From Cenococcum geophilum 1.58 (taxonomy: Eukaryota; Ascomycota; Dothideomycetes; Gloniales; Gloniaceae), in NCBI GenBank assembly GCA_001692895.1, contig KV748231.1, positions 853,888 to 917,887 on the forward strand: a stretch of DNA of 64,000 nt, in the 5' to 3' direction. Below the pieces are notes generated by a model. It did no database searches and was not told the origin of the DNA. It saw only the letters and a program-made list of their open reading frames with translations. The translations under genes and the position numbers were made by a program. Within the stretch, counting starts at the first letter, position 1. Each line of letters starts with the position of its first letter. This document shows, in pieces, positions 1-11,228 of this stretch.

Positions 1-250
1 AGGGTGTACGGTAGGGAGCAGGCAAGCCGAGCATGAGTCACATAGGGAGTCGATGGAAGAGGACGATATGGTAATGAGGGTAGGCAATAGCCTCGTACTG
101 AGACGAACCGATGGGGGAGGAAGGAGGCTGCAAGCCCGAGGAGCTTATAAGGGGTGGCCAAGGCCTAGCCGAAGGCTAGCCTTGGCAGCCCCTAAGAGCT
201 CCCGCCGAGTAAGGGACCAAAAGTACCCTTACAAATATCTAGTAAAATAG
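1..250. other. Clean GC-normal segment with hairpin, no gene recognised
   Basis: This stretch keeps CpA/TpG and CpG dinucleotides, unlike the RIP-mutated DNA that follows. A short open frame (53-250, +) has no recognisable domain and is probably chance. At 150-193 there is an imperfect hairpin: arms of about 20 nt (150-170 and 174-193) around a GAA loop, with two mismatches or bulges. It could be the edge of a transposon whose other end lies outside the window. Confidence 0.4.
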
Positions 251-261
251 AATAGAGCGGC

Positions 262-816
262 TTGCTAATAAGGCCAATATTAGTCGGCTTTAGGTTATAG
301 TGCAGCTAGCGTCCGTTATATATAACTTTAATACCTAGTAGTACAGCACGGAATGTAGTCGCCACCTCTATTATTATATCCTTATACCCTCTATTAAGCT
401 TATATATTAGCTATATTCTCTTAAACTATAATTTTAAGAATATAAGAGGCTTACCCCTTACTTTAAGTCCCTACTAAGTTACTAAAGGTCTGGGGCGTTA
501 TTAGCTTTAGGATAATAGCAATATTATTAAAGGCCGTCTTAAAGGAGAACTTCTTACTATTAGAGTAGATTACCTCTACTATACGCAGAATTTACTTACT
601 ATCGTCTAACTTTTGTGCGAGATTAGTTACTTCCTAAAGTGTTTTAATCTCTTTATCCACACTATAACAATTTTAGGAAGTCTGCTCTACTACTTTAATA
701 GTAGCTATATTGGTTAACTAATTTAAGGTAAAAAATACTCTTCCGTAACTGCCTATATTTAAAGTATCTTCTAGTATCCACCTACCTATTATTCTCTTAT
801 TAGGGAGTAGGGTTAA
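262..816 (-). pseudogene. Protein-kinase-like pseudogene, RIP-mutated
   Basis: One minus-strand frame reads like the N-lobe of a eukaryotic protein kinase. Seen: a glycine-rich loop reading NIGSYGRVFF near 726-758, an ATIKVVE segment near 684-710 that fits the ATP-anchoring lysine strand, then EIKTL and a stretch matching the hinge region. Several TAG/TAA codons interrupt it, consistent with RIP at Gln/Trp codons. The frame runs leftwards into more degenerate sequence where catalytic-loop residues are no longer clear. The reading seems to continue on the far side of TRIM-1 (2461-2499), so the LTR element landed inside this already or later decayed gene. The kinase identity is an inference from motif spacing. 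The substrate and role are unknown, and no functional product is expected. Confidence 0.42.
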
Positions 817-1009
817 TGTAACCGACTACCGGACCTTGCATATTACCCTGTTTCACCTGCGTCAGCACTACCCTCGTATGTCTCAGATACGTTGGAAATG
901 AGTCATGGGCTTCGGAGTTCGGGGTCTACTTTCATGTATTTATACCACTTAATTTCCATAGATTTACAATTAAGTTGCTCGTTCAATTCCACACACTGCA
1001 AAGCTTACA
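817..1009 (+). repeat. TRIM-1 left LTR (193 bp)
   Basis: Starts TGTAACCGAC and ends AAGCTTACA. It differs from the right LTR at five positions by my reading, all A/G transitions, which is what light RIP would leave. Confidence 0.92.
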
Positions 1010-1020
1010 GTTATGAGCCC
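1010..1020 (+). promoter_or_regulatory. TRIM-1 primer-binding site, half-tRNA iMet type
   Basis: GTTATGAGCCC directly abuts the left LTR. It is complementary to the anticodon arm (CAU anticodon) of eukaryotic initiator tRNA-Met. Copia-type elements use this half-tRNA priming, whereas many other LTR elements prime from the tRNA 3' end. The match is seen; the Copia link is inferred. Confidence 0.7.
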
Positions 1021-1365
1021 GGCCTGCCTACCGTACTGCATCTAATCTGTACGTTCAGCGCTTACTAAGCAATCAATTGCTACCTCGTTTAAGAAGTCAC
1101 TACTTCTTCTACCTTTGCAAGTGTTTCGAGCTTCTTCCGGGTACCGCTCTTATACTCATAATTACCTTTATTTACCAAACAGACGATCGAATATCGAACC
1201 ATCGAATATCGAACATCGATCAAACCGAACCTAACCGTACGAACCCGACCGTACGAACCCCAACCTCCTTTAACCCAGATACACAACCATTCAATAGAGT
1301 CAACCTATCCACCACAGCGTAACAACCTCATATAGCGTCCAAGTGAGAGCCTAGCCAGCGCGATA

Positions 1366-1440
1366 GCCCGAGCACAGAGCCAGAGCAAGATGCCAGAGCA
1401 CAGAGCCAGAGCGAGATGCCAGAGCACGGAGCCAGAGCAG
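1366..1440 (+). repeat. 26-bp tandem repeat inside TRIM-1
   Basis: About three copies of a 26-bp unit built on AGAGCACAGAGCCAGAGC. It is purine-rich and lies in the non-coding interior. Confidence 0.7.
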
Positions 1441-1837
1441 AAGCTAGCTTGGATATACTAATGGTGAGAGACAAGGATATTAGGAAGACAAGGAAGGCAC
1501 CAGACCGACAGCAGCCAGTAGAGAACCGTCGCCAAAACCAGACAACCGTTCGAACGACCAGCTAGCGAACACCAGATCAATTCGACTGGATCGAATATCG
1601 AATTAAACCAAACCAGAGCCTCGATATAGGCCTGTCGCCAAATCAAATCAAGGTCTCCTAGGGAGGCACCAATACTACACCGGAACAATTAATTTTGATT
1701 CCGTTACAACCAGTCGCAGCTATCACGCTATAGACGCCCTTCCAAAACACCAGCCTCATCGGCACCAGCCTCATCGGCACCAGTTGCGACGACCGCAACG
1801 TCACTAAATACGACGTCTTAACGTCACCAGAGTCACC

Positions 1838-2030
1838 AAGTGACTACCTCAAGATCTACCTCGATTACAGATCAAATGACTACCTCAAGTTCTACCGCGA
1901 CTACAGCTTAGGTAACTACCTCGAATACAGCTCAAATAACTACCTCGAACACAGATCAAACATCTACCTCAACTATGGATCAAAAAGATCTACCGCGAGC
2001 ACAGATTAATTGACTGCCTCGAATGCAGAT
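1838..2030 (+). repeat. Degenerate ~24-bp tandem repeat inside TRIM-1
   Basis: Six to eight imperfect copies of a unit like ACTACCTCGAATACAGATCA. A third array with a longer unit containing CTCCTAAGAGGCT follows at about 2055-2190. Confidence 0.65.
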
Positions 2031-2262
2031 CAAATCAGTACACCTCTTTGAATACAGTCTCCTAAGAGGCTAGAGAGGACATATCTTTAAACCTAGTCTC
2101 CTAAAAGGCTGGACACCTTTTCGAATATAGTCTCCTAAGAGGCTATAGAGGACATCTCTTTAAATACAGCTCTATGTCCAGAGATATAAAGCTAGGGAGT
2201 ATAGTTCCTGCCTTCATTTTTCTTTCTACAGCTTTAACTACACCGTCAAATCTAGGGGGGTG

Positions 2263-2455
2263 TGTAACCGACTACCGGACCTTGCATATTACCCTGTTTC
2301 ACCTACGTCAGCACTACCCTCGTATATCTCGGATACGTTGGAAATGAGTCATAGGCTTCGGAGTTCGGGGTCTACTTTCATGTATTTATACCACTTGATT
2401 TCCATAGATTTACAATTAAGTTGCTCGTTCAATTCCACACACTGCAAAGCTTACA
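2263..2455 (+). repeat. TRIM-1 right LTR (193 bp)
   Basis: Same boundaries as the left LTR, preceded by a G6 polypurine tract and followed by the duplicated GTTAA. Three of its differences from the left LTR are TG-to-TA changes. Confidence 0.92.
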
Positions 2456-2499
2456 GTTAATATCTTAATATTAATATTAGCAGCTGCTAGCCCGCTAAG

Positions 2500-2882
2500 T
2501 ATTATGGACCTTACATCGGCAGTAGTAGAGCTATTAAGGAGAGATATAAACGGACTAGTGGTGGAAGTACGGGAGGTACTAGAACTAGTCGCACTATAGG
2601 ATAAGGGGTAGCCAAGTTACGTGGTAAATTACATTATAAGTTTGGAACGTAGAAACGTACCAACGTACTTAGTATATTTCTTAGGCGTAGTATTATATAT
2701 TTAAAGGATTACAGTCCCTACCTAGATAGTTTTCTTTTTTGTAGTGAATTTTAGAATATAATTAGAGTTAATCTATTAGGCAACTACTCTACTAGTTATT
2801 ATTTATTGTTAACTTCTTATTTACCTATATACCTAGCCTATTAATAAGTCTACCGTAGTTCCTGCTATAAGGCTTTGTTATA
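2500..2882 (+). repeat. Gypsy-1 left LTR
   Basis: Aligns over most of its length with the reverse complement of the 426-bp Gypsy-3 LTR, for example around the shared block CCCTACCTAGATAG near 2717. The TG start has become TA. The left boundary is approximate. Confidence 0.7.
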
Positions 2883-2923
2883 TATTTACTACTATAATTA
2901 TAGTATTAATAAAGTCGAATAAT

Positions 2924-5900
2924 ATACTATTAAAAGCACTAGCTACGACGCCGTTAATAGTAGCAACTACTTTAAGATTAGGTAATAATACTAGTATAGT
3001 AAATACTAACTTATAACTAGTTACGGTTAAACAGTTATAGGAAATAGTTAATTAATTAATAGATAATAATAGGATACTTAAAGAAAGAATTAATAGAATT
3101 AGAGCAGCTAAGGTTAAGTTACTATTAATTTAGCGATTTTTAGGGAAGAAGTTAAAACTTAAAGGATTTCTTATATAAATATACTTTAAGGTTACACAGG
3201 AAGGAATAAGGCTAGCAATATCTGTAGACTAAGTAGCCTATATAGGATTGTTCCTAATAGGAAGGGCACTTAAGTAGTTTAAACCCTATTTTATAGAGAT
3301 ATAGGAATATAGCATAACAACTACTAATTAGGAAGTCTAATATATATTTACTACTTAGAGCGGGTTCGCGGAATAATTAATATAAATATTTAAAGACCTT
3401 GAAGTAACTACTATAGTAAAACAAAAGCTTTAAAACCTAGTATAATAAACCTTAGTAATTAAGTATATAATATAGTTTTAAATATTAGCTATATAGGTTG
3501 AATAGAATAATAAGGCGCTTATAGTATAGTATAAATAAAAACTTAAAGCAAAAGTCTAAGACGTAATTATTCTAATAGAAGATGCGAAAACCCTATAAAA
3601 TCTAATTAATTAAGCGATTAAAATTAATAATAAAATCTATTGGGGGGAATAGACTGGGGGGGGGTTAAAATAGAGTTCCATAGTTATATAAGGCGCAAAG
3701 TACGCAATAATAAAGTTAAAGTTAGAAACTATAGTATAGCGTAGAGCTAATAGACCTAAGTAGTACTAAAAAATCTAGGAAGTGGAATAAGAGACTATAG
3801 AAACCTAGAGGTTAGGGATTAAGTAATTATAGGACTAAGGAGCAGAGGTTGAACTAGGGATCTTAGTAGTAGAAGACGTTTAGGCGGACTTAATAGCAAG
3901 AAAAATAGTTTAAAGAAGAAGCTTATATAAATTACGGAAAATAGGATTATTTTACTAGAAACTGTAAAGATAGTTAACATAACTATATAGTAAAGGGAAT
4001 TAGACTAGTAGAAGATATATATATATATAGAGGGATAATAGTATACTATAAGGAATAAAAGAATATTTAATTAAGAGTTTCGCGTTTTATTATAATAACG
4101 TATACCAAATTTATAAGGACGCTAAGTATAGTATAAGCTATTAGCCATAAACGATAAATTATTAAAGTTTAGAGAAACCAATAAACTATCTCGTAGATCG
4201 GATATTAAGGACGATAAATTTAATATAGGTAAAATATTTAACAATAATAAGGCAATAAAGGCAGCTTACTAGGAGCGTATAGACCTTAGAATAGTTATAA
4301 TAGAGGTAAAAACTAAAACCTTTATAAAATAAGGGTTAGTAATGGAAATTATAACACTATTAAATATAGTATCTATTACTTTATAAGATAAAAGGAGAAA
4401 TGTTTAATAAAAAGGATTAAGTAAGCAGATAACTACTAGTGCTAGCTTACTACTTAATAAAGGTAGAAAGCTATATGCTTAAGATTTTTATAAAGAGATA
4501 AGAGATAATTAAGATTTCTAAGACGGGATAAGATAAGCTTAAGGACCTATAATAGACAAAAACCGATAGAGTAGAGTAACGGCTTAGTTTAGTAATATAC
4601 AAATAAGCTTAGGATGAAGTTTCCTAAAGGTATAAGATTCTTAAGATAAGATAAGTAAGATTTAAGACTTTTAGGACGAGATAAGAATACTATAAAAGCC
4701 TAGTTAGACTAAGGCTAGAGTAAGGCTTAAGAAAGAAGCAAGCTTAGGATTAAGAATTCTATAGAACTAAGATTTTAACATATAAATAAGGACCATTAAG
4801 AAAATCGACATTAAAATTAAGAAGTAAGAAGACTTTAAGGATCTATTTATAAGGCGAAAAATAAAAAAAACTATAAAGGAATTTAGATAGAATTCTTATA
4901 TAGTAAGAACAGAAACTAGACTAAAAATTTAGTATACTAGGTTGTATAAGGGATAGAGTACCTATATAAAGAATAACTAATAGGCCTAAGACAGGCACAC
5001 TAAGAGTAAAATAGCTTACTAAACTAGAATAAGAGGAGGGTCTAGAAATCCCTATTAGATTTAAAGAATAATATATAAAGAGCTATTATAATATAGTAAT
5101 AAGAAGATACTTCCTTACGGACAAGTCGTATATACTCTAATAGCTATATTAAAAGTAGTATAGGCAGCGATATAATAATAAGTGAGAAGATTTTTATATA
5201 TAGTTAGATAAGCGAGTTATCTAAGACTACCCAATTATAGAAAAGGCTATAAGTTATATTAAAGGAGCCTTAATTATAATATTAAAGGATCTAAAGGAAC
5301 AATTAGAGGACTAAAGAAGCGAAAGGTAAATCTTAGTACCTATAAATAAGGTTATAACGTTTAGGTTAATGTAATAAAGGTTTAAACTTAAGGATAAAGA
5401 TAAGTTAAGAGTTAACCTAAAGCACCTGGCATATTATACGTTAGTATAGATTATATATATAGACAATATATATAAAATGTATAAGAACCTAAAAGAAAAG
5501 AATTAGAAGTACCCTATAAGGATATATTAGGCGCTAGATAAGCAATAGTATAGGAATGCTAAGTATATATACAGATAGCATTTAACGGAAGTTTAGGAGT
5601 TAGGAGACTTAATACTTTAACTAAAAAGATTCCCTATAGAAGAATGCCTTAATAGATAATAGTAGTGGGAATACTTAGAGAATATGTGTCTATAGTATAT
5701 TAAAGACAAAAAGTAAATTAGGTATTAGCTAAGGAATAAGCTAAGTATAATAGGATAAAGCAGCTAATAGTTAGGAAAAGTAGAGGCCTATAGGACTAAA
5801 GGGAGCTAGTAGTAGAGCCTTAGACCCTTAGGGGAATTTAAAGACAACACCTAAATTTATAAGTTAATTAGTAAGATTAATAGCTTAAAGCGCTAATAGA

Positions 5901-8900
5901 TAGTAGAGTAATAAAGAACTATATTTTACTAACAGCAGTTAAAAGAATAGGACTACCTTATAGATAAAAGGAGTAATCTTACCTATTAGTTATAATTTTA
6001 GGATATCCAATAACCTATAGAGGAGGGATTATTAACCTTAAAATAAGACCTATTTAAATAACTATTAAAGGGGGACGAATTAAGATATCTTTTAATATCC
6101 TACTATTAGGACGGGATAAAGTAGTATTAGAAATACCTTAGTTATAGAAATACAATCTAAAGAGTAATTATATTATAGGTTAAGTTAAAATTAAAAATAC
6201 TTAACGCTGTAAAATATAATAGCAAACTAAGATAGTATAGTACTAGGTTAGAGTAATATATAAGGAGACTAAACGAGGCTTAAGTTATATACTAAAGAAA
6301 TACTATAAGTGTAGTAAGCAACTATAAAGCCTAGAAAGTAAAAAGCTAGTAGATTATATAGTATAGGACTATAAGATAGAGTTATAACTAGGAATAAGTC
6401 TAAGGTTCTTTTTAATCTATAAGCTTACTTAAGAGGGGTTAAAAGCACTTAAAGAATTTATCTAAAAGAACTTATAAAAGGGATATATCAAACTATTACA
6501 GTTATTAGCAGGTTATTTAGTACTATTCGTACTAAAGAAAAAGAAAAGGCTTAGACTATATATTAACTATAGATAGTTAAATAGCATTACTAGGAAGAAT
6601 AGGTATCTTTTACCCTTAATTGGCGAAATTTAGAATTGGATAGGTAATATATAAATCTTTATTAAGATCGATCTAAGATAGGCATATTGCTAGATTAGAA
6701 TTAAGGAAGGCAATAAATAAAAGGCAGCCTTTAGGTTAAAGGAAGGACTATATAAACTATTAGTTATACAATTTAGACTTATAAACGCACTAGTAACGTT
6801 TTAGAAGCGAATTAATAGTGTATTAAGAGAACACCTTAATAAGTCTACCACAATATACCTTAACGACGTTATTATCTACTTAATAACTAAGGAAGAACAC
6901 GGAGAATACGTTAAATAGGTTTTAAAGAAACTATTTAAAAAACAAATGCTAGTAGTAATTAAAAAATGCGAGTTCTTTACTAAGAAGACCAATTTTATTA
7001 AATTTATTATTAAACTAGGTTATATTAATATGGACCTAAAGAAGATTAAAGCTATAGTAAATTAGTAAGAATTAGAGAATATAACGCAGTTAAGGTTATT
7101 TTTATGGGTTTGCAACTACTACAGAAGATTTATAGTATAATAGTTAAAGAATATTAAACCGTTTACTAGGCTTATAAAAAAGAGGAACTATAGGTATAGG
7201 GAGATAAGCAGAGGAAACTATTTAAGAAACTTAAAGAGTTGTTTACCTAGGAGCCAATCCTTAAAATCTATTAACTAGGACTAGATATAGTTATAAAAAT
7301 AAACGTATTAGACTTTATACTAGGAGCGTATTTACTATAAAAGTATAAAAATATATAGTATTTAGTAGCATACTATAGTTAAAAGATAACACTACTGGAA
7401 CTAAACTATGACATATATAATAAGGAGTTATTAGGTATAGTTATAGCACTAAAGAAATAGAGAGTATTCTTATAAGGCATAGAGAAACTATTTATAATTA
7501 AAATGGATTATAAAAACTTAACGGGGTTCCTAACAACAAAAGAACTTAATTAAAAATAGGTTAGATATGCAGAGATACTTATAGAATACTATTTTAAAAT
7601 TTAGTATATTAAAGGAACTAAGAATATAAAGGCAGATATATTAAGTAGAAAGGCTAAACTATAAAATAATAAGAAGCTATTAGGAGCAATACTACATAGA
7701 AATAAGGATAGATTAATTAGATATAATTACTCTAAGCTAGTAGTAACCTAAGAGAGTAATAAACTAAAAAGAGTCTACGAAATACTAAAGAGCTTTTAGG
7801 TATAAAGGATTTTAGAAGTATAGCTAGAAGACCTATAGATAGATATATATAAAAACTAAGAAATAAAGTATATCCTAAAAAGTATTGCAGAGTATTTTAT
7901 GGAAGATTTCTATAAGGGAATAACTTAAGAACATAATAGAGCAATAGGCTTAGTATTAAGACTTTAGGAAGAGTATATTATTAATAGAATCTAGGGTATT
8001 ACTAAAAAGTAATAAAAGAGTGTCTAAATTATTAAAAAAAAATAAACTAATAAGGTATAAGCTGTATAAAGGACTATAACCTATTAAAATACTAATAAGA
8101 CTATAGGAGGTTATATTATGGGACTTTATTATTAAGTTACTAAAGTTAAGAGATCCTATTACTGAATAGAAGTATAACATAATCCTTATAATAGTGGATA
8201 AGTTAACTAAATAAGGCTACTTTATAGCGTGTACAGAAGAAATCTTAGCGAAGGATATTACTAGAATCTATATTAAAAAAAGTATTCGCGAGATATAAAG
8301 CACTAAGTAAGATTATATTAAATAGAGATCTAAGATTTGTAGCAGTATTTTAAAAGGTATTTTTAGCCAAATAAGGAGTTCGTGTAGTAATATTAATAGT
8401 ATATTATCTACAGACAGACGGATAAATAGAAAGATTAAATTAAACGCTAGAATAGTATTTAAGATATTATATTAATTACGCATAGAATGATTACGTACTA
8501 TTATTACTAGTTATATAGTTTATAATATAACACTATAAGAAGGAATAAGTATATTACTATTTAAGGTAAATTACGGATATAAGCTAAGAATATTGTTATT
8601 ACTATAGTAAGTAAAGAAAATAAGTAGTACAGTTAAAGAATAAATAAAGATACTAATAAATCTTTATATAAACCTTATAGAATTAGTAAAAATAGTATAA
8701 AAAAGAATAAAAAGGTACTATAACGCTAAGAGATCTAAGGGACTAGATCTTAAGGAGGGGGATAAAGTATAGCTACTATATAAAAATTTTAAGAGTTAAC
8801 GGCTAAGTAAGAAGTTAAACTATATTAGACTAGGACCTTTTAAAATTATAGAGAATTTTACTAGTTATATTTAAGTTAAACCTACTAGCCAAAATAAAGA

Positions 8901-9230
8901 TATACCCTATATAGTATATTATAATACTAGAGCTAGTATACGGGAATATTAAGCCATTAATTTACGAAGTAGACACGTATAGAGGGTAAAAGGAAGATAT
9001 ATAGTAAATTTTAAAGATTGTTAGTTATAAGGACGTTAATAATAAAATATAGTATAAGGTTAAGTAAATAGGCTATAATAAGACTACCTAGGAGCTACTA
9101 TAGAACTTAAGAAACGCTATAAAAAAGGTATAGGAGTATTAGAGAAAAACGGGTTAAGTAATATTAAAAAGGAGCTAAAAATAAAGGGATTAGTTAAAGG
9201 TAATAAACGAGCCGGATTATTTAGAGGGTC
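2924..9230 (+). pseudogene. Gypsy-1 gag-pol, stops throughout
   Basis: The start codon expected from Gypsy-3 is ATA here (2924), a TG-to-TA change. A CCHC zinc knuckle remnant, with its first cysteine replaced, lies at about 3925-3971. Reverse transcriptase runs from about 6530 to 7120. The catalytic YxDD box reads YLND near 6854-6879, so a GAC has become AAC and the enzyme would be dead even if readable. RNase H and integrase follow (to about 8900). A chromodomain is visible at about 9000-9110, with a block close to VKWIGYDETTWE. In the family, gag forms the particle, pol copies RNA to DNA and inserts it, and the chromodomain targets methylated-histone chromatin. Dozens of in-frame TAG/TAA codons show RIP. 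Confidence 0.85.
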
Positions 9231-9234
9231 TACT

Positions 9235-9740
9235 ACTAGCGTATTAGTTGTTTCCGCCTTAGCTTAACTAGAATCCTTTTTAGCCTCCTTAGCTTTAAGT
9301 TTAGAGAGACCTTACTCTATAAGATATAGCTCTTTTAAGCGTACCTTTTTATAAACCTTTGTAAGACGGCTTAGTTAAGCGTAGGTATTTAGTTAAGCTT
9401 TTAGAGCCTAAGACGCCTTATTAAAACAACGCTAAATATTAGCTAGGGCCTTAGCCAGCTTACTCTCTAGTCTTTCGGCCGCTACTAATATATAAAACCC
9501 TAAGATAGATTAAATATGGAATAAGACAACTTTATAAAATTATAAGACGCGTATACTTAGTATTAAAGATAGATTAAATATTACAGAACAATTATATATT
9601 TACTTGCATACACTTAACGTAAAAAGAAGGTTAGCGACTAAATAGAGCTGCGATTACAATATATACTAGCTTTTTCTCCGCATAATAAGAATAGGACGGC
9701 ATAACTTTACTAAGAGAAAGAATAAATATTACTAGCTAAT
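9235..9740 (-). pseudogene. Gypsy-1 antisense frame, coiled-coil-like
   Basis: On the strand opposite to pol, between the chromodomain and the missing 3' LTR, one frame reads as a Lys/Leu/Ala/Gln-rich helical protein containing YKKVRLKELYLIE and then GLSKL. The matching region of Gypsy-3 (48600-49360) encodes a homologous protein with YKKVCSKE and KLIE followed by a stop and GL. Stops fall at what look like Gln codons in both copies. Conservation at protein level in both copies suggests a real accessory gene of the family. Its function is unknown. The strongest match is at 9240-9480. Confidence 0.45.
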
Positions 9741-10951
9741 TATAATATCTTTTAGATATTAAGCCCTCCTAAAAGCTTTACCTAGATAACTAAGAGCTAA
9801 GCACTAGCAATAGCAGCCTATAAAAATTATGCGGCTAAAGAAATATGCTACCTATAAAAAGTATATAGCCGTAGCGCCTGGGAGCAACTTATAGCCTAAG
9901 AGTATTACCCTAAGAGTAATTTATTTCTAGTGGCCTTTCCTCTTATATAGCCCTATTATTTTTAGTAAAATATTTAATAGCATTTAAGCTCTTGGCTAGG
10001 GAATTTAGAGGGGAAATATTTTCTTAAAATGCTTACTAACTAAACCTATAGTAGAATAGCCTGCTTAGCACTATGCCCTATTATTTATAGCGGATAAGAC
10101 AATATCCTAGTATATATTTGGATTTAAGGTCGCTTATATATATCTATATACCCCTTAATAATATAAGTATGCCGTATATTTAAATTATACTAAAGCTATA
10201 TAACGCAAATTTATTAGAATATATATATAAAAAAGAGAAAGGGTAGCTGAATTTTAAATATATATTTACCTATATATTAAAAGGGCGTGCGTTCTATAGA
10301 GCTAAGTATAAGACTATAAATTATTAAAGTAACCTCTTCCCATAAAATTATAATAAAATTCTATATTTATAGTACTATAATAACTAGCAAATACTATATA
10401 TAGGATATTTTTAATCTATAATTCTACAATTAGGTTAAGTGAAGTTTAATCATTTAAATAGGGTTAACTGGTAAATAGGGCTGTTAATAGGGCTTAGTTA
10501 ATTAGGTTAACTAGTTAATAGATTTAACTAGTAAATAGGCTAACTAGTTATTAGGGTTAATTAGTAAATTAGCTACGAAATGATTTTTTTACTAAGTTCC
10601 CTCTTATAGAGATCCTACTATTAGAAACTTTTAGTATTTACCTACTAACCTTTACTTCTAACATGCTATCCTATAGCAAAAGCGCGTTTAAACACTAGCT
10701 TCTCTCTTTATTTATATTAAAAATTAAACGTCTCTTAAATAACCCTATAGCCAAAGCGGGTTAGCCGCCCTCCCTACTAGCGCTAGTAAATTACTTAAGA
10801 GCTTTAGATAACACCTTACGCTTATAAATACGCTAAAACTATTTTACCCCTAGTAGGATATACGGCTTAGTTATAGCGTAGGTCTTAGTATATAGAGAAC
10901 CCAGTTATATATAAGGGGGTACTATAAATAGGCAGACGCTCTCTTTACTAG
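9741..10951. other. AT-rich, RIP-mutated DNA, no gene recognised
   Basis: No frame could be tied to a family. At 10430-10570 short GTTAACTAGTTAAT-like motifs recur with irregular spacing. At 10756-10775 there is a RIP-altered copy of the 20-bp GC-rich motif that also flanks the HET island, followed by the same ACTAGCG, so this is a fragment of the dispersed repeat called R here. Confidence 0.6.
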
Positions 10952-11176
10952 TATTAGGTAAAACCTAAGTAGATAGTTATATAGCTATAAGGTATGGGCG
11001 ACCCTAGGGCAACCTAGGGGTGACTCGCCCGTAAGGTACGTGCTCTATATATACCTAGGGAAACCCCTTCCTACCTCGCATACAGACTCCTCCTTTTCCC
11101 TTAAGGATTTGTCTCTGTCTATACAATATACCTATTATTCTATTATTAGACTCTCTATCCATATCTTTACCTTATA
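10952..11176 (+). repeat. Gypsy-2 left LTR (225 bp)
   Basis: Begins TATTAGGTAAAACC and ends TTACCTTATA. It aligns end to end with the right LTR, with differences mainly C/T and G/A. Confidence 0.9.
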
Positions 11177-11228
11177 TTTAAATCCTTACTAATTCCCTTA
11201 GGAGGATAGCCGGTTTAATTTTTCTATA

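Larger units (their letters stand above)
817..2455 (+). mobile_element. TRIM-1: complete short non-autonomous LTR retroelement
   Basis: Two direct 193-bp repeats (817-1009 and 2263-2455) begin TG and end CA, and are flanked by the exact 5-bp target duplication GTTAA (812-816 and 2456-2460). The 1253-bp interior holds no gag or pol frame, only short chance frames and internal tandem repeats. A primer-binding site lies directly after the left LTR, and a run of G (2255-2260) precedes the right LTR as polypurine tract. Together these define a TRIM-type element that must be moved by another element's proteins. The primer site suggests a Copia-type helper. The interior keeps CpA/TpG and shows little RIP, so it is younger than its surroundings. 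Confidence 0.9.
2500..9740 (+). mobile_element. Gypsy-1: RIP-degraded Ty3/Gypsy chromovirus
   Basis: A sense-strand element with a recognisable left LTR (about 2500-2882), gag, zinc knuckle, reverse transcriptase, integrase and C-terminal chromodomain, all broken by many stops. It is the same family as Gypsy-3: the LTR, gag start, chromodomain and an antisense reading frame all align between the two. No right LTR was found. Homology to Gypsy-3 fades after about 9740, so the 3' end is deleted or too mutated to see. Confidence 0.85.

Noticed and set aside
150..193. Rho-independent-type terminator
   Set aside because: A hairpin without bacterial context; the window is fungal.
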